Positions 1 to 11,367 are shown, counted from the first letter of the stretch. The stretch is DNA of 64,000 nt from Carnobacterium inhibens subsp. inhibens DSM 13024 (GCF_000746825.1 NZ_JQIV01000006.1:2408501-2472500); one strand, 5' to 3'. Numbers and translations are program-made. The notes: generated from the letters alone by a model not told the origin.

Positions 1-302
1 CAGTTAGCGCTCAATGTGCCATCGAGATGGCACAAAACGCAAGAGAGATGTTTAATGTAGACTTAGGGTTATCCTTTACTGGTGTTGCAGGCCCAGATAA
101 GTTAGAAAACCAAGAAGTGGGTACAGTGTGGATTGGCCTTTCTGTTAAGGGACAACCAACATTCGCTAAGGAATACCATTTAGGTAAAGGGCGTGAGAAC
201 AATAGGGATAGATCAGTAATGTCTGGGTTAGAGTTGATTCGGAGAACTTTATTGAATTTACCTATTCATCAAAAGGTTTTTTCTGGAAAAAAAGTCGAAT
301 GA
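1..302 (+). CDS. cinA: CinA family protein, C-terminal end (partial)
   Basis: Only the last 99 residues are in the window; the gene continues upstream of base 1. The visible part reads VSAQCAIEMA, then LGLSFTGVAGP and GTVWIGLS, the typical end of the CinA C-terminal domain, which in this family carries nicotinamide mononucleotide deamidase activity for pyridine nucleotide salvage. The reading frame is open from base 3, so the first in-frame ATG at 27 is internal and not a start. In many Firmicutes cinA lies directly before recA and is linked to competence; that order is kept here. Because the N-terminal molybdopterin-binding-like domain is off the window, I cannot say whether this is the full two-domain form. 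Confidence 0.9.
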   Translation, partial: VSAQCAIEMAQNAREMFNVDLGLSFTGVAGPDKLENQEVGTVWIGLSVKGQPTFAKEYHLGKGRENNRDRSVMSGLELIRRTLLNLPIHQKVFSGKKVE

Positions 303-318
303 ATTAAATAATGGACAC

Positions 319-332
319 CGAATGTTTGTTCG
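319..332 (+). promoter_or_regulatory. LexA (SOS) box upstream of recA
   Basis: The 14-mer CGAATGTTTGTTCG matches the Gram-positive LexA consensus CGAAC-N4-GTTCG with one mismatch (T for C at the fifth base). It lies just upstream of the recA -35 element, where repressor could block RNA polymerase. LexA itself is not encoded in this window. The half-sites are the same as those in the dinB promoter at 22851. Confidence 0.75.
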
Positions 333-340
333 CTTTTTTC

Positions 341-369
341 TTGCTTTGTTTATAAAAAAAAGGTATAAT
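341..369 (+). promoter_or_regulatory. recA promoter
   Basis: A -35 element TTGCTT (341-346) and a perfect -10 TATAAT (364-369) are separated by exactly 17 bases. This places transcription start near 376, about 65 bases before the recA start codon. Confidence 0.75.
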
Positions 370-440
370 AATGGATGTAGCAGATGAAAATATGAATGAG
401 TAACGAATAGATAAAAGAAGATTTGAGGAGGATTTATTTA

Positions 441-1487
441 ATGGCAGACGATCGTAAACAAGCATTAGACGCAGCGTTAAAAAAGATTGAAAAGAATTTT
501 GGAAAAGGTTCTGTTATGAAACTAGGCGAAAAAGTTGATACACGTATTTCAACTGTTCCTAGTGGTTCACTAGCATTAGACGTAGCTTTAGGTGTAGGTG
601 GTTTTCCGCGTGGAAGAATCATCGAAGTATATGGTCCTGAAAGTTCAGGTAAAACTACAGTAGCTTTACATGCTGTTGCTGAAGTTCAAAAACAAGGCGG
701 AATTGCTGCTTTTATTGATGCAGAAAATGCATTAGATCCAAAATATGCAGCTGCTTTAGGTGTAGACATAGATGAATTACTTTTATCTCAACCAGATACA
801 GGTGAACAAGGATTAGAAATTGCAGATGCTTTAGTTTCCAGTGGAGCAGTAGATATTGTAGTTATTGACTCAGTTGCTGCTTTAGTACCACGTGCAGAAA
901 TCGAAGGAGAAATGGGAGACTCTCATGTAGGTCTACAAGCCCGTTTGATGTCTCAAGCTTTGCGTAAATTATCTGGATCAATTAATAAGACAAAAACAAT
1001 CGCTCTATTTATCAACCAAATTCGTGAAAAAGTCGGCGTGATGTTTGGTAATCCAGAAATTACCCCGGGTGGTCGTGCACTGAAATTCTACGCTACGATC
1101 CGATTAGAAGTTAGAAGAGCTGAACAAATCAAACAAGGTACAGATATTATGGGTAACCGTACAAAAATCAAAGTTGTAAAAAACAAAGTTGCTCCTCCTT
1201 TTAGAGTAGCTGAAGTAGATATCATGTATGGAGAAGGTATATCTCAAGTTGGAGAACTGGTAGATATGGGTTCTGACAAAGATATTATTGATAAATCTGG
1301 AGCGTGGTACTCTTATAATGGCGAACGAATTGGTCAAGGCCGAGAAAACGTCAAAAAATTCTTTAAGGAAAATCCTGAATTAAGAGCTGAAGTAGAACAA
1401 AAAGTTCGTGCAGCTTATGGATTTGGTGAACCTGGCACTGAAGAAGCAACAGCAGACTCTTCTGAAATTGATTTATTAGAAAAATAA
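441..1487 (+). CDS. recA: RecA recombinase
   Basis: This is the ATP-dependent strand-exchange protein of homologous recombination and the co-protease that triggers LexA cleavage. The 348-residue product has the usual family length. Visible signatures are the Walker [10 protein letters not shown], the Walker B region VVIDSVAAL, loop residues around [20 protein letters not shown], and [16 protein letters not shown] frame-compatible TTG at 423 lies inside the ribosome binding site GAGGAGG (425-431), so the start is taken as ATG 441, giving MADDRKQAL. The acidic, glutamate-rich C-terminus is normal for RecA. The gene has its own SOS-type promoter and ends at a strong terminator, so it is probably monocistronic. 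Confidence 0.98.
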   Translation: MADDRKQALDAALKKIEKNFGKGSVMKLGEKVDTRISTVPSGSLALDVALGVGGFPRGRIIEVYGPESSGKTTVALHAVAEVQKQGGIAAFIDAENALDPKYAAALGVDIDELLLSQPDTGEQGLEIADALVSSGAVDIVVIDSVAALVPRAEIEGEMGDSHVGLQARLMSQALRKLSGSINKTKTIALFINQIREKVGVMFGNPEITPGGRALKFYATIRLEVRRAEQIKQGTDIMGNRTKIKVVKNKVAPPFRVAEVDIMYGEGISQVGELVDMGSDKDIIDKSGAWYSYNGERIGQGRENVKKFFKENPELRAEVEQKVRAAYGFGEPGTEEATADSSEIDLLEK

Positions 1488-1496
1488 GATCATAAG

Positions 1497-1531
1497 AAAA
1501 CCAATAAGTATTAGTCTTATTGGTTTTTTTT
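1497..1531 (+). terminator. Rho-independent terminator after recA
   Basis: Twelve-base inverted repeat AAAACCAATAAG / CTTATTGGTTTT with a 7-base loop, followed by a T tract. Confidence 0.85.
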
Positions 1532-1641
1532 ATAAACTGTTTTTAATCGAATACTACAATTAATGAAGGAAAAAGGAACCTTATATAGGTATACTTAATG
1601 TTATGAAAGTTTATGAAAGGGTTACAAAACCATTATTTAAG

Positions 1642-1670
1642 TTGACATGTCTCTTCACTACAATTAAAAT
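1642..1670 (+). promoter_or_regulatory. Promoter for rny
   Basis: Consensus -35 TTGACA (1642-1647), 17-base spacer, -10 TAAAAT (1665-1670). Confidence 0.7.
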
Positions 1671-1795
1671 TAAGTTATCTATTAATTTATAATTAGATAT
1701 AGGGTAGGTTTTATTGGTATAAAACTATTCATGTTCTACCAAATAATGGATAAATAATAAATGACAAATTAAATAAATGATACGGAGGTGGAAGA

Positions 1796-3355
1796 ATGGA
1801 TTTTACAAGTGTTGCCTTCGCTATCGTTACTTTAGTTGTCGGTCTTTTTGTTGGATATCTCGTCCGCAAAGCAACCCATGAAAAAGAGCTAGCTGGTGCT
1901 AGAAACACTGCAACTGGAATATTGGAAGAAGCAAAAAGAGAAGCAGAAACCATGAAAAAGGAAGCGATGTTAGAAGCGAAGGATGAAAGCCACAAATATC
2001 GAACTGAAATTGAAGCAGAGCTGAAAGAGAGAAGAAATGAAGTTCTAAGACAAGAAAATCGTTTGTTGCAACGCGAAGATAATATTGATCGCAAAAACGA
2101 CAGCTTAGAAAAGCGTGAACACACACTCGAGGCGAATGAAGAGAAATTAAGTTCTAGACAACTACATGTTAACGATTTAGAGAAGAAAGCCATTGAGTTG
2201 GTTGAACAACAAGAAAATGAATTGGAACGAGTTGCGGCTTTATCACGCGAAGAAGCAAGACAATTAATTTTAAAAGAAACAGAAAATGAATTGTCTCATG
2301 AATTAGCTGTAATGGTAAAAGATTCTGAACAAAAAGCAAAAGAAGAAGCAGATCGGAAAGCTAAGAATTTAATTGCGTTAGCCATTCAACGTTCTGCAGC
2401 TGATCAAGTTTCAGAAACGACAGTATCCGTTGTAACATTGCCTAACGATGAAATGAAAGGTCGTATTATTGGTCGTGAAGGACGCAACATCAGAGCACTA
2501 GAGACCCTGACTGGTATGGATCTAATTATAGATGATACACCAGAAGCAGTGGTACTTAGCGGCTTCGATCCAATACGCCGTGAAATTGCTCGAATGACTC
2601 TTGAAAAATTGATCCAAGATGGACGGATTCATCCAGCTCGTATTGAAGAGATGGTAGAAAAATCGCGTAAGGAAATGGATGAAAGAATCAGAGAAATTGG
2701 AGAACAAGCTACTTTTGATGTAGGAGTACATTCATTACACCCAGATTTGATCAAAATTTTAGGACGTCTGAAATTTAGAACAAGTTATGGTCAAAATGTT
2801 TTAAGTCACTCTATTGAAGTGGCTAAATTAGCTGGTGTGATGGCTGCCGAACTAGGAGAAGACGTTACATTAGCTAAGCGAGCAGGTCTACTTCACGATA
2901 TTGGTAAAGCACTAGATCATGAAGTTGAAGGATCACATGTTGAAATCGGTGCAGAAATTGGGATGAAGTATAAAGAGAATGAAACAGTCGTTAATGCAAT
3001 TGCCTCACATCATGGTGATGTTGAAGCGACATCTGTCATTTCTGTTTTAGTGGCTTCAGCTGACGCAATATCTGCGGCTCGTCCAGGCGCAAGAAGCGAA
3101 TCGCTTGAAAATTATATTCACCGACTTGAAAAATTAGAAAGTATTTCTAATGATTTCGAGGGAGTGGAACAAAGTTTTGCAATACAAGCTGGTCGTGAAA
3201 TTCGCATTATGGTCAAACCTGAAAAACTTGATGATCTAGAAGCAAGTAAACTAGCTCGTGACGTTAGAAACCGTATTGAAAGCGAACTGGATTATCCAGG
3301 ACATATTAAAATCACGGTTATTCGCGAAACAAGAACAATAGAATACGCTAAATAA
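1796..3355 (+). CDS. rny: Ribonuclease Y
   Basis: RNase Y is the membrane-anchored endoribonuclease that starts bulk mRNA decay in many Firmicutes. The 519-residue product shows the complete architecture. An N-terminal hydrophobic anchor covers residues 3-22. A long charged coiled coil runs from about 30 to 190. A KH RNA-binding domain follows near residue 220 with the motif [15 protein letters not shown]. An HD metal-dependent catalytic domain comes next, with LLHDIGKA near residue 365 and ASHHGD further on. The start ATG is preceded by GGAGGTG at good spacing. It has its own promoter and a terminator, and it neighbours ymdB as in Bacillus. Confidence 0.97.
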   Translation: MDFTSVAFAIVTLVVGLFVGYLVRKATHEKELAGARNTATGILEEAKREAETMKKEAMLEAKDESHKYRTEIEAELKERRNEVLRQENRLLQREDNIDRKNDSLEKREHTLEANEEKLSSRQLHVNDLEKKAIELVEQQENELERVAALSREEARQLILKETENELSHELAVMVKDSEQKAKEEADRKAKNLIALAIQRSAADQVSETTVSVVTLPNDEMKGRIIGREGRNIRALETLTGMDLIIDDTPEAVVLSGFDPIRREIARMTLEKLIQDGRIHPARIEEMVEKSRKEMDERIREIGEQATFDVGVHSLHPDLIKILGRLKFRTSYGQNVLSHSIEVAKLAGVMAAELGEDVTLAKRAGLLHDIGKALDHEVEGSHVEIGAEIGMKYKENETVVNAIASHHGDVEATSVISVLVASADAISAARPGARSESLENYIHRLEKLESISNDFEGVEQSFAIQAGREIRIMVKPEKLDDLEASKLARDVRNRIESELDYPGHIKITVIRETRTIEYAK

Positions 3356-3370
3356 ATAGTAGTGTAGTAG

Positions 3371-3412
3371 CCGATATGAGTCGATGATAAATCTGACTTG
3401 TATCGGTTTTTC
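3371..3412 (+). terminator. Terminator after rny
   Basis: Interrupted inverted repeat CCGATA-tg-AGTC ... GACT-tg-TATCGG followed by a T run (3407-3411). Confidence 0.75.
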
Positions 3413-3431
3413 TGTTGCAAGCCACTAAAAA

Positions 3432-3460
3432 TTGACGTTAAACAAGTGAGTGGGTAAATA
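3432..3460 (+). promoter_or_regulatory. Possible promoter for ymdB
   Basis: TTGACG (3432-3437), 17 bases, TAAATA (3455-3460). The -10 is imperfect, so this is a moderate candidate. Confidence 0.4.
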
Positions 3461-3538
3461 AAATGAAAAGGCCAGCTTTTATTTCAGGTCGTTTATTGTT
3501 AAAATATAAAAGATGATAAAGAGAAGAGGAATAATTGA

Positions 3539-4345
3539 ATGAAATTATTATTTATTGGAGATGTTGTAGGTTCGATGGGTCGCGAAATGGTTCATGATTA
3601 CTTACCGAAATTGAAAAAGATGTATAAACCGCAAGTCACTATCTTAAATGGAGAAAATGCAGCAGCAGGGCGTGGTATTACAGAGAAAATTTATAAAGGC
3701 TTTTTACAAGATGGTGTAGATATTGTCACAATGGGAAACCATACATGGGACAATCGTGATATATTTGAATTTATTGATGATGCAAAAAAAATGATTCGTC
3801 CTGCTAACTACCCTGAAGGAACACCAGGCAAAGGTATTTCATATATAAAAGTCAATCAGCTTGAATTAGCTGTCATCAATTTACATGGACGTGTTTTCAT
3901 GACGGATGTCGATGATCCTTTTAGAAAAGCAGATGAACTAGTAGAAGAAGCGTTAAAACGAACACCGTTAATCTTTGTAGATTTTCACGCCGAAACAACC
4001 AGTGAAAAACAATCAATGGGATGGTATTTAGATGGTAGAGTATCAGCAGTAGTAGGCACACACACTCATGTGCAAACAAACGACGCACGCATATTGCCAA
4101 ATGGAACAGCTTATTTAACAGACGCTGGAATGACTGGTCCTTATGATGGTGCGTTAGGCATGGATCGTGATGCAGTTTTAAGAAAATTCTTAACGCAAAT
4201 GCCGACACGTTTTGAAGTACCAAAAGAAGGACGTAAGATTCTTTCAGGTTGTTTTATTGATATCGATGATAATACAGGGGAAGCTAAAACTATTGAAAAT
4301 ATTGTCATCAATGATGACCGACCGTTCAATGGCGGTTTTGAATAA
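3539..4345 (+). CDS. ymdB: YmdB-type metallophosphoesterase (2',3'-cyclic nucleotide phosphodiesterase family)
   Basis: The 268-residue protein belongs to the TIGR00282/YmdB family. In Bacillus YmdB hydrolyses cyclic nucleotides and affects RNase Y, motility and biofilm choice. Metal-site motifs are in the expected order: GDVVGSMGR at residue 7, [11 protein letters not shown] near 38, GNHTWDN near 66, DFHAE near 150 and [10 protein letters not shown] near 177. The start codon follows GAGAAGAGG. It lies directly downstream of rny, the conserved pairing. Only about 45 bases separate it from mutS with no terminator visible, so partial read-through into mutS is plausible. Confidence 0.92.
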   Translation: MKLLFIGDVVGSMGREMVHDYLPKLKKMYKPQVTILNGENAAAGRGITEKIYKGFLQDGVDIVTMGNHTWDNRDIFEFIDDAKKMIRPANYPEGTPGKGISYIKVNQLELAVINLHGRVFMTDVDDPFRKADELVEEALKRTPLIFVDFHAETTSEKQSMGWYLDGRVSAVVGTHTHVQTNDARILPNGTAYLTDAGMTGPYDGALGMDRDAVLRKFLTQMPTRFEVPKEGRKILSGCFIDIDDNTGEAKTIENIVINDDRPFNGGFE

Positions 4346-4389
4346 ATATCACTAGTGAACGACAGATTAATCACAAGGAGGCGGGAAAA

Positions 4390-6987
4390 GTGCCACAAAA
4401 AACAAAACAAACGCCTATGATGGAACAGTATCTAGGAATAAAGGCAAATTACCCAGATGCTTTTTTGTTTTATCGCTTGGGAGATTTTTATGAATTATTT
4501 AATGATGATGCAATCAAAGCATCTCAGCTTTTAGAAGTAACATTAACTAGTCGAAATCGTAATGCAGATGAGCCTATCCCAATGTGTGGCGTACCTTATC
4601 ATGCCGCTAAAGGATATATCGATACATTGATTGAAAAAGGATATAAAGTAGCTATCTGTGAGCAAGTAGAGGATCCGAAAAAAGCAGTAGGCATGGTCAA
4701 AAGAGAAGTTGTTCAGCTGATTACACCCGGAACAGCTATGGACAGTAAATCAATCGATGCTAAGACAAATAATTACTTAGCTGCTTTAATGACTACACCG
4801 ACCAATCAATTTCATTTAGCCTATGTTGATCTAAGTACTGGAGAACTGAAAACAACAGAATTAACTTCATTAGAAGAAGTGATGAATGAATTAATGAGCT
4901 TGAAAACAAAAGAAGTTGTCTTCAAAGAAGCGATGGACTTAGAAATTCAAGAAAAATTAAAAACAACATTAGGTATAATGGTTTCAACACAAAATGATAG
5001 TATTGAAAGTGCAGAATTTTCTTACTTAACGGATGATATCGGCAATAAAGATTTGATTGGTGTTGTAAAATTATTATTATCTTATTTATATGTTACTCAA
5101 AAAAGAAATCTGGGGCATTTACAGAAAGTAGAAGTATACTTGCCTACTAATTATTTAAAAATGGACCATTATTCTAAACATAATTTGGAATTGGTTTCTT
5201 CAATTCGTACGGGACAAAAAAAAGGAACATTATTGTGGCTATTGGATGAAACCAAAACTGCCATGGGTGGAAGACTTTTAAAGCAATGGATCGATAAACC
5301 ATTGATTAAAGAACAAGCCATTATCATGAGACAAAATATAGTTGAAAGTTTAATTAATCATTTCTTTGAACGAACCGACTTAAATGAAGCATTGACAAGA
5401 GTGTATGATTTAGAAAGGTTAGCTGGAAGAGTAGCTTTTGGCAATGTTAATGGCCGAGACCTGATTCAGTTGAAAACCTCTTTGCTTCAAATTCCACAAC
5501 TAATTGACATTATTCAATTAATGAATAAGGGTGAGTGGGATCAACTCCTTACTGAATTAGACCAAGTTCCTGAAGTAGTAGAATTGATCGACCAAGCCAT
5601 TCATGATGATACTCCTCTTTCCATAAAGGAAGGTGGGATTATTAAAGATGGCTTCAATGAACAATTGGATACCTACCGCGATGCCATGCGTAATGGGAAA
5701 AAGTGGATCACACAGTTGGAAGCTGAAGAAAAAGCAGCTACTGGGATCAAAAATCTGAAAATTGGGTACAACCGTATTTTTGGCTATTATATTGAAATCA
5801 CTAAAGCGAATCTTGCTATTTTGCCAGAAGGCCGGTACGAGCGGAAACAAACATTAGCTAATGCAGAACGATTTATAACTCCTGCATTAAAAGAAAAAGA
5901 AACGCTGATTTTAGAAGCTGAAGAAAAATCAATGACATTAGAATACAACTTATTTACAGAGGTAAGAGAAACAATCAAACAGTACATTGAAAGACTACAA
6001 AAGTTGGCAAAAACAGTAGCAGCTATTGATGTTTTACAAAGTTTTGCAACAGTAAGCGAAAAATATCATTATACTCGTCCTTTAATGGTAGCCAATAGCC
6101 AAGAAATCCATTTGATAGAAGGTCGCCATCCAGTTGTAGAAAAAGTATTGGGACAACAGACCTATGTACCTAACAGTGTCGAAATGACTCAAGATAATGA
6201 AATTTTACTCATCACTGGACCAAATATGTCAGGTAAGAGTACCTATATGAGACAATTAGCATTGACAGTAATCATGGCACAAATGGGATGCTTCGTACCT
6301 GCAGACAAAGCAACAATGCCTATATTCGATCAAATATTCACACGTATTGGTGCAGCTGATGATTTAATTGCAGGGCAAAGTACATTTATGGTCGAAATGA
6401 TGGAAGCCAATGAGGCATTGCGATATGCTTCTAAAAACAGCTTGATTTTATTTGATGAAATTGGTCGTGGGACAGCAACTTATGATGGTATGGCTTTAGC
6501 TGAAGCCATCATTGAATATATTCATGAAGAAGTCCATGCTAAAACGTTATTCTCAACTCATTATCATGAGTTAACAGTTTTAGATGAGCGGTTGTCAGGA
6601 TTAAAAAATATCCATGTTGGAGCAGTTGAAGAAGAAGGAGAATTGGTCTTCTTACACAAGATGCTTCCTGGGCCAGCAGATAAAAGTTATGGTATCCAAG
6701 TAGCTAAACTTGCAGGGCTGCCTGATGCATTGCTTTCACGTGCAACAGTCATTTTAGAACAATTGGAACAAAAAGAAGCAGTAGTTATGAATCATTCAGT
6801 AACTTCTGAGATACCTACATTAGAAAATACAAAAGAACTTACAGATGATGGACAACTGTCTTTATTTGGCATGCTTGAGGGGTCTGAGGCTGAAATTGTT
6901 AGAGCGGTTAGAAAAACAAATTTACTTACAATGACTCCTTTGGAAGCCTTAAATTGTATTAGTGAATGGCAACAAAAATTGAATTGA
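4390..6987 (+). CDS. mutS: DNA mismatch repair protein MutS
   Basis: MutS recognises mismatches and small loops and recruits MutL. The start is GTG 4390, placed by a strong site AAGGAGGCGG. The 865-residue length is normal. The N-terminal mismatch-binding motif appears as GDFYELF near residue 36, containing the Phe-x-Glu pair that stacks on the mismatch. The ATPase carries Walker [14 protein letters not shown] near residue 609, Walker [17 protein letters not shown], and STHYHELT. The C-terminal tail ending [16 protein letters not shown] is the usual MutS end. It is followed 28 bases later by mutL, almost certainly in one transcript. Confidence 0.98.
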   Translation: MPQKTKQTPMMEQYLGIKANYPDAFLFYRLGDFYELFNDDAIKASQLLEVTLTSRNRNADEPIPMCGVPYHAAKGYIDTLIEKGYKVAICEQVEDPKKAVGMVKREVVQLITPGTAMDSKSIDAKTNNYLAALMTTPTNQFHLAYVDLSTGELKTTELTSLEEVMNELMSLKTKEVVFKEAMDLEIQEKLKTTLGIMVSTQNDSIESAEFSYLTDDIGNKDLIGVVKLLLSYLYVTQKRNLGHLQKVEVYLPTNYLKMDHYSKHNLELVSSIRTGQKKGTLLWLLDETKTAMGGRLLKQWIDKPLIKEQAIIMRQNIVESLINHFFERTDLNEALTRVYDLERLAGRVAFGNVNGRDLIQLKTSLLQIPQLIDIIQLMNKGEWDQLLTELDQVPEVVELIDQAIHDDTPLSIKEGGIIKDGFNEQLDTYRDAMRNGKKWITQLEAEEKAATGIKNLKIGYNRIFGYYIEITKANLAILPEGRYERKQTLANAERFITPALKEKETLILEAEEKSMTLEYNLFTEVRETIKQYIERLQKLAKTVAAIDVLQSFATVSEKYHYTRPLMVANSQEIHLIEGRHPVVEKVLGQQTYVPNSVEMTQDNEILLITGPNMSGKSTYMRQLALTVIMAQMGCFVPADKATMPIFDQIFTRIGAADDLIAGQSTFMVEMMEANEALRYASKNSLILFDEIGRGTATYDGMALAEAIIEYIHEEVHAKTLFSTHYHELTVLDERLSGLKNIHVGAVEEEGELVFLHKMLPGPADKSYGIQVAKLAGLPDALLSRATVILEQLEQKEAVVMNHSVTSEIPTLENTKELTDDGQLSLFGMLEGSEAEIVRAVRKTNLLTMTPLEALNCISEWQQKLN

Positions 6988-7015
6988 TTTTAGTTAGTGG
7001 AAAGGAATGTTGGAG

Positions 7016-8989
7016 ATGGCAAAAATACAAGAACTTTCAGATGTGTTGGCTAATCAAATTGCCGCTGGTGAAGTAATTGAACGACCTGCTTCGGTAGTAA
7101 AAGAACTTGTTGAAAATGCAATGGATGCAGGTAGTAGCCAAATTGACATTCTTATTGAAGAAGCTGGATTAAAAAAAATACAAGTTATCGATAATGGAAT
7201 AGGTATTGAACCAGAAGAAGTTGAAAATGCATTTAAGCGGCATGCCACTAGTAAAATTTACTCAAGAGATGATCTTTTTCGGATTCGAACGTTAGGTTTT
7301 CGTGGAGAAGCTTTGCCAAGTATCGCTTCAGTTTCAGAAGTGACATTGGAAACATCGACGGGTATAGAACGAGGAACATATCTTTCTTTAAAAGGTGGAA
7401 AAATTATTGAGGAAAGATCAAACGAAGCAAGAAAAGGAAGTAAAATCACTGTTGAGAACCTTTTTTTCAATACACCTGCACGGTTAAAGTATGTAAAAAG
7501 TTTGCAAACCGAATTATCTAATGTAACAGATATCGTGAATCGCTTGGCTATCAGTCATCCAAATATTGCTTTTCGTTTAGTCCATGATGGAAATCAATTG
7601 TTAAGGACAGCTGGCAATGGAGATCTAAAACAAACATTGGCAGGCATATATGGAGTAGCTACAGCTAAGAAAATGAGAGAAATAAAAAAAGAAGATTTGG
7701 ATTTTAGACTGTCGGGATACGTTTCTTTACCAGAACTTACAAGAGCCAGTCGGAACTATATGTCTATTATCATTAATGGACGATATATTAAAAATTATTT
7801 ATTAAATAAAGCTATTATCTCGGGTTATCGTTCGAAACTAATGGTTGGACGTTACCCAATTGTAGCTATTGAAATTGAAATGGATCCTTTATTAGTGGAT
7901 GTAAATGTCCATCCTACCAAACAAGAAGTTCGTATCAGTAAAGAAAATGAGTTAATGAAGCTGATTGAATCAGCTATTTATGAGACTTTAAGCAAAGAAC
8001 AGTTGATTCCAGATGCTCTAGGAAACTTGTCTTTTAAAAATAAAAACAATGTTCCAGTAGAAAAGAATGAACAAATAGCTTTTGAGTTTAGTCAAGAAAG
8101 ACTAAGCAGAAATAATGAAAAACAAGTGTATGAACAAAAACAATCATTATCTTCTTATTTTTCAGAACAGCAAGCTGGACCATTTGAAGAAGAAAGAGAC
8201 CAAGATACTGAAACTGGTCAATTCTCTCTAAATGAGAAAGATTACGATCCAATTTTGAATGAAATACCAGAAGAAAATAGCAACAATGAATCATCTACAG
8301 AAATAGTAAGTGAATTGATGGATTTCCATCAAGAATCTCCTTTAAAAACAGCTGAAAAATTAATGGAGAAAAAAGTACAAACGGCTGATTCTCTTAATCA
8401 ATTCCCTACACTTGAATATGTTGGTCAAATGCACGGAACTTATTTATTTGCACAAAATGAAAAAGGGCTGTATATTTTAGATCAACATGCTGCTCAAGAA
8501 AGAATCAAATACGAATATTTCAGAAAAAAAATTGGCGAAGTCAGCAATGATTTACAAGATTTATTAGTGCCTATTATGTTGGACTATCCAAACAGTGATG
8601 CAATAAAGATCAAAGAGAATATTGAAGCTTTAGAAACAATTGGTATCTTTTTAGAACCTTTTGGTCAAAATAGTTTTTTATTGAGAAGTCATCCTGTATG
8701 GTTTAATCATGGTGAAGAAGAATCAATCGTAAAGGAATTGATTGATTTACTTTTGGAACAAGGAAGCATAAGTGTTGCTAAATTTAGAGAAGCAACAGCT
8801 ATAATGATGAGTTGTAAAGGTTCAATTAAAGCTAATCATTATTTAAGTGATGCTGAAGCTAGAGCTTTGCTGAGAGATTTAAAGGTAACTGAAAATCCTT
8901 ATAATTGCCCACACGGAAGACCAGTGTTGATCCATTTTACCAATAAAGATATGGAAAAAATGTTCAAACGGATTCAAGATCCTCATTGA
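7016..8989 (+). CDS. mutL: DNA mismatch repair endonuclease MutL
   Basis: The 657-residue protein has an N-terminal GHKL ATPase with the motifs [16 protein letters not shown] and [15 protein letters not shown] variable acidic linker covers about residues 330-450. The C-terminal dimerisation and nuclease domain follows. The metal-binding endonuclease motif [12 protein letters not shown] is intact, as are [12 protein letters not shown] and CPHGRPV, so this is the nicking type of MutL found in bacteria without MutH. An in-frame ATG at 7007 abuts the ribosome binding site AAAGGA (7001-7006), so ATG 7016 with a 9-base spacing is preferred. Co-transcribed with mutS. Confidence 0.97.
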   Translation: MAKIQELSDVLANQIAAGEVIERPASVVKELVENAMDAGSSQIDILIEEAGLKKIQVIDNGIGIEPEEVENAFKRHATSKIYSRDDLFRIRTLGFRGEALPSIASVSEVTLETSTGIERGTYLSLKGGKIIEERSNEARKGSKITVENLFFNTPARLKYVKSLQTELSNVTDIVNRLAISHPNIAFRLVHDGNQLLRTAGNGDLKQTLAGIYGVATAKKMREIKKEDLDFRLSGYVSLPELTRASRNYMSIIINGRYIKNYLLNKAIISGYRSKLMVGRYPIVAIEIEMDPLLVDVNVHPTKQEVRISKENELMKLIESAIYETLSKEQLIPDALGNLSFKNKNNVPVEKNEQIAFEFSQERLSRNNEKQVYEQKQSLSSYFSEQQAGPFEEERDQDTETGQFSLNEKDYDPILNEIPEENSNNESSTEIVSELMDFHQESPLKTAEKLMEKKVQTADSLNQFPTLEYVGQMHGTYLFAQNEKGLYILDQHAAQERIKYEYFRKKIGEVSNDLQDLLVPIMLDYPNSDAIKIKENIEALETIGIFLEPFGQNSFLLRSHPVWFNHGEEESIVKELIDLLLEQGSISVAKFREATAIMMSCKGSIKANHYLSDAEARALLRDLKVTENPYNCPHGRPVLIHFTNKDMEKMFKRIQDPH

Positions 8990-9069
8990 ATCACTTAATC
9001 AAATTCAATAAATTGTAGCAAGTCCCTAAAAAGTGTAAAATAAAAATAGAAACAAAAAGGAGGATTTTC

Positions 9070-9507
9070 ATGAATAGCTATGATAAAAATGAATTGAAAG
9101 ATAAACTTACAGATATTCAATTTGAAGTAACTCAAAATGAAGCTACTGAACGTCCATTTACTGGAGAGTATGATGATTTTTATGAAGATGGTATTTTTGT
9201 AGACGTTGTAAGTGGAAAACCGTTATTTTCTTCAAATGATAAATACGATGCTGGATGCGGTTGGCCATCTTTCACAAAACCGATAGAAGAAAAAGAAGTT
9301 ATTGAAAAAATGGATACAAAATTTGGCATGCGTCGTACTGAAGTAAGAAGTTCAGAAGCAAACTCTCACCTAGGCCATATTTTTACAGATGGTCCTCAAG
9401 ACAAAGGCGGATTACGTTACTGTATCAATTCAGCAGCTTTAAGATTTGTACCTGTTGATAAGTTAGATGAAGAAGGATACAGCAGTTACCGTAAATTATT
9501 TGCTTAA
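9070..9507 (+). CDS. msrB: Peptide-methionine (R)-S-oxide reductase
   Basis: MsrB repairs R-sulfoxides of methionine in oxidised proteins using thioredoxin. The 145-residue product has [21 protein letters not shown] and the catalytic cysteine in [13 protein letters not shown]. The two CxxC pairs that hold structural zinc in many MsrB proteins are absent: the equivalent positions read VSGKPLF and EVRSSEANS. It is therefore the zinc-free form. The start is set by AAGGAGGA. It stands alone after mutL and ends at a strong terminator. No msrA fusion is present. Confidence 0.96.
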   Translation: MNSYDKNELKDKLTDIQFEVTQNEATERPFTGEYDDFYEDGIFVDVVSGKPLFSSNDKYDAGCGWPSFTKPIEEKEVIEKMDTKFGMRRTEVRSSEANSHLGHIFTDGPQDKGGLRYCINSAALRFVPVDKLDEEGYSSYRKLFA

Positions 9508-9526
9508 TCAATTCTGTAAAATTTAA

Positions 9527-9577
9527 GAAGCACTCTCTGACTGTTTCAACAGTTTAGAGGGTGCTTATGTTTTTTTA
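9527..9577 (+). terminator. Terminator after msrB
   Basis: Hairpin AAGCAC-TCTCT ... AGAGG-GTGCTT followed by a run of eight T. Confidence 0.85.
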
Positions 9578-9620
9578 CAAAGGCTTTTTTTGGCAGCAGC
9601 TCCTTTTATGGAAGCAAATG

Positions 9621-9629
9621 TGGTAAAAT
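9621..9629 (+). promoter_or_regulatory. Possible extended -10 promoter for ruvAB-queA
   Basis: TGGTAAAAT fits the TGnTATAAT extended -10 pattern with one mismatch; no good -35 at 17 bases. Sits about 65 bases before ruvA. I see no LexA box. Confidence 0.4.
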
Positions 9630-9695
9630 AAATAGCGAACAGGTGTGCCTTTTTACATCTAGAAAAATGATAGAATGAGTGAATGGAGAAATAAT

Positions 9696-10310
9696 ATGTA
9701 TGAATACATTAAAGGTACTATAACGTTTGTTAACCCTGCTTATATTGTCCTTGAAACGAATGGAATAGGATACCAACTATTTATTGCTAACCCGTTTCGT
9801 TTCTCAAGTAAATTAAACGAGGAAGCAACAATTTATGTTCATCAAGCAGTTCGAGAAGATGCTATTACTTTATATGGTTTCAAGGATTATACTGAAAAAC
9901 AATTGTATTTAAAATTGCTTAGTGTTTCAGGAATAGGTCCAAAAAGTGGATTAGCTATTTTAGCAAATGATGATCACCAAGGTCTAGTACAAGCAATTGA
10001 AAATGAAGATGCAGCGTATTTAACTAAATTTCCTGGAGTAGGAAAAAAGACTGCTTCACAAATTGTATTAGATTTAAAAGGTAAGTTAGCTGATTTGACC
10101 CTTACTCAAGCAGAAAATACGGCTGACTATCAGCAGGAATTAGTTTTGACAACTAATTATAACCATGTTACTGAAGCCGTTGAAGCGTTAGAGGCATTAG
10201 GATACAGTGCGAAAGAAATCAAAAAAATTGAACCACAAATTCGCAAATTAAATAAAGAATCGACAGATGCTTATTTACGAGAAGCTTTACGACTATTGAT
10301 GAAGAAATAA
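9696..10310 (+). CDS. ruvA: Holliday junction helicase subunit RuvA
   Basis: RuvA binds four-way junctions and loads RuvB for branch migration. The product from ATG 9696 is 204 residues, normal for RuvA. It begins MYEYIKGTITFVNPAYIVLET (OB-fold). Two helix-hairpin-helix motifs follow, LSVSGIGPKSGLAIL and FPGVGKKTASQIVLDL. The C-terminal RuvB-binding three-helix domain includes EALEALGYSAKEI. An upstream in-frame ATG at 9675 exists, but the site GGAG at 9685-9688 supports 9696. ruvA, ruvB and queA are tightly spaced and form an operon. Confidence 0.97.
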   Translation: MYEYIKGTITFVNPAYIVLETNGIGYQLFIANPFRFSSKLNEEATIYVHQAVREDAITLYGFKDYTEKQLYLKLLSVSGIGPKSGLAILANDDHQGLVQAIENEDAAYLTKFPGVGKKTASQIVLDLKGKLADLTLTQAENTADYQQELVLTTNYNHVTEAVEALEALGYSAKEIKKIEPQIRKLNKESTDAYLREALRLLMKK

Positions 10311-10343
10311 GCGATAAGCAAATGAGAAAAGTGGTGAAAAAAA

Positions 10344-11357
10344 TTGAATCCAGAAGAACGAATCATTTCAGGCGATAGCAGTACGACAGAAGAAATTTCG
10401 TTAGAAAAATCATTACGGCCACATTATCTAGAAGAATATATTGGCCAAGAAAAAGTAAAAAGAGAATTATCTATTTATATAGAAGCAGCGAAAAATCGTG
10501 AAGAAGCGTTAGATCACGTTTTACTTTATGGTCCTCCTGGGCTAGGGAAAACAACTATGGCAATGGTCATTTCAAATGAAATGGATGTAGCTATACGAAC
10601 GACTAGTGGACCTGCAATCGAGAAAGCAGGAGATCTAGTTGCTCTTTTGAATGAATTAGAAGCTGGAGATGTCCTTTTTATTGATGAGATCCACCGGATG
10701 CCAAGGCTAGTTGAAGAGATGTTGTATTCGGCTATGGAAGATTATTTTGTAGATATCATTGTAGGACAAGGGCCAACAGCGCATCCGGTTCATTTTCCTT
10801 TGCCGCCATTTACCCTTGTGGGTGCAACTACAAGAGCAGGGCTTTTATCTGCACCATTGCGTGACCGTTTTGGTATCGTGTCACACATGGAATATTATAC
10901 AGTAGAAGAGTTGAGCGATATTGTTTTGCGTTCTGCTGATATCTTTAATACTGAAATAATCGAATCAGGTGCAGTCGAAATTGCTAGGCGTTCAAGAGGA
11001 ACTCCTCGTGTAGCCAATCGCTTATTAAAACGTGTAAGAGACTATGCACAAGTACAATCTAATGGCGTGATCAAAAAAGAAATAGCAGATGAGGCATTAG
11101 CTATGTTGCGGATCGACAAAGAAGGGTTAGATTTTGTTGATCAAAAATTATTAAAAACGATGATTGAAAATTATCATGGTGGTCCGGTCGGATTGTCTAC
11201 GATTGCAGCTAACATTGGCGAAGAAATTGAAACAATTGAAGATATGGTTGAGCCTTATTTGCTGCAAGCTGGCTTCCTTCAACGGACCCCTCGTGGAAGA
11301 ATCGTAACTCATTTGGGCTATACTCATTTAGGTTACCCTATTACTTATACAGATTAG
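10344..11357 (+). CDS. ruvB: Holliday junction helicase motor RuvB
   Basis: AAA+ motor of the RuvABC branch migration machine. The 337-residue product has Walker [13 protein letters not shown] near residue 60, Walker [11 protein letters not shown], sensor 1 VGATTRAG, the arginine finger in RDRFGI, and the winged-helix end with [12 protein letters not shown]. The start codon is TTG 10344 behind a weak GTGGTGA. Its stop overlaps the ribosome binding site of queA, indicating translational coupling. Confidence 0.97.
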   Translation: MNPEERIISGDSSTTEEISLEKSLRPHYLEEYIGQEKVKRELSIYIEAAKNREEALDHVLLYGPPGLGKTTMAMVISNEMDVAIRTTSGPAIEKAGDLVALLNELEAGDVLFIDEIHRMPRLVEEMLYSAMEDYFVDIIVGQGPTAHPVHFPLPPFTLVGATTRAGLLSAPLRDRFGIVSHMEYYTVEELSDIVLRSADIFNTEIIESGAVEIARRSRGTPRVANRLLKRVRDYAQVQSNGVIKKEIADEALAMLRIDKEGLDFVDQKLLKTMIENYHGGPVGLSTIAANIGEEIETIEDMVEPYLLQAGFLQRTPRGRIVTHLGYTHLGYPITYTD

Positions 11358-11367
11358 GAGTATGAAT

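Larger units (their letters stand above)
1488..1795. other. Intergenic region recA-rny
   Basis: A 308-base gap. It holds the recA terminator at its left end, the rny promoter at 1642-1670, and a leader of roughly 120 bases before rny. I see no open reading frame with a ribosome binding site and no structured RNA that I can name. Confidence 0.6.

Noticed and set aside
423-440. TTG start of recA at 423
   Set aside because: This codon overlaps the ribosome binding site GAGGAGG; ATG 441 has the right spacing and gives the usual RecA N-terminus.
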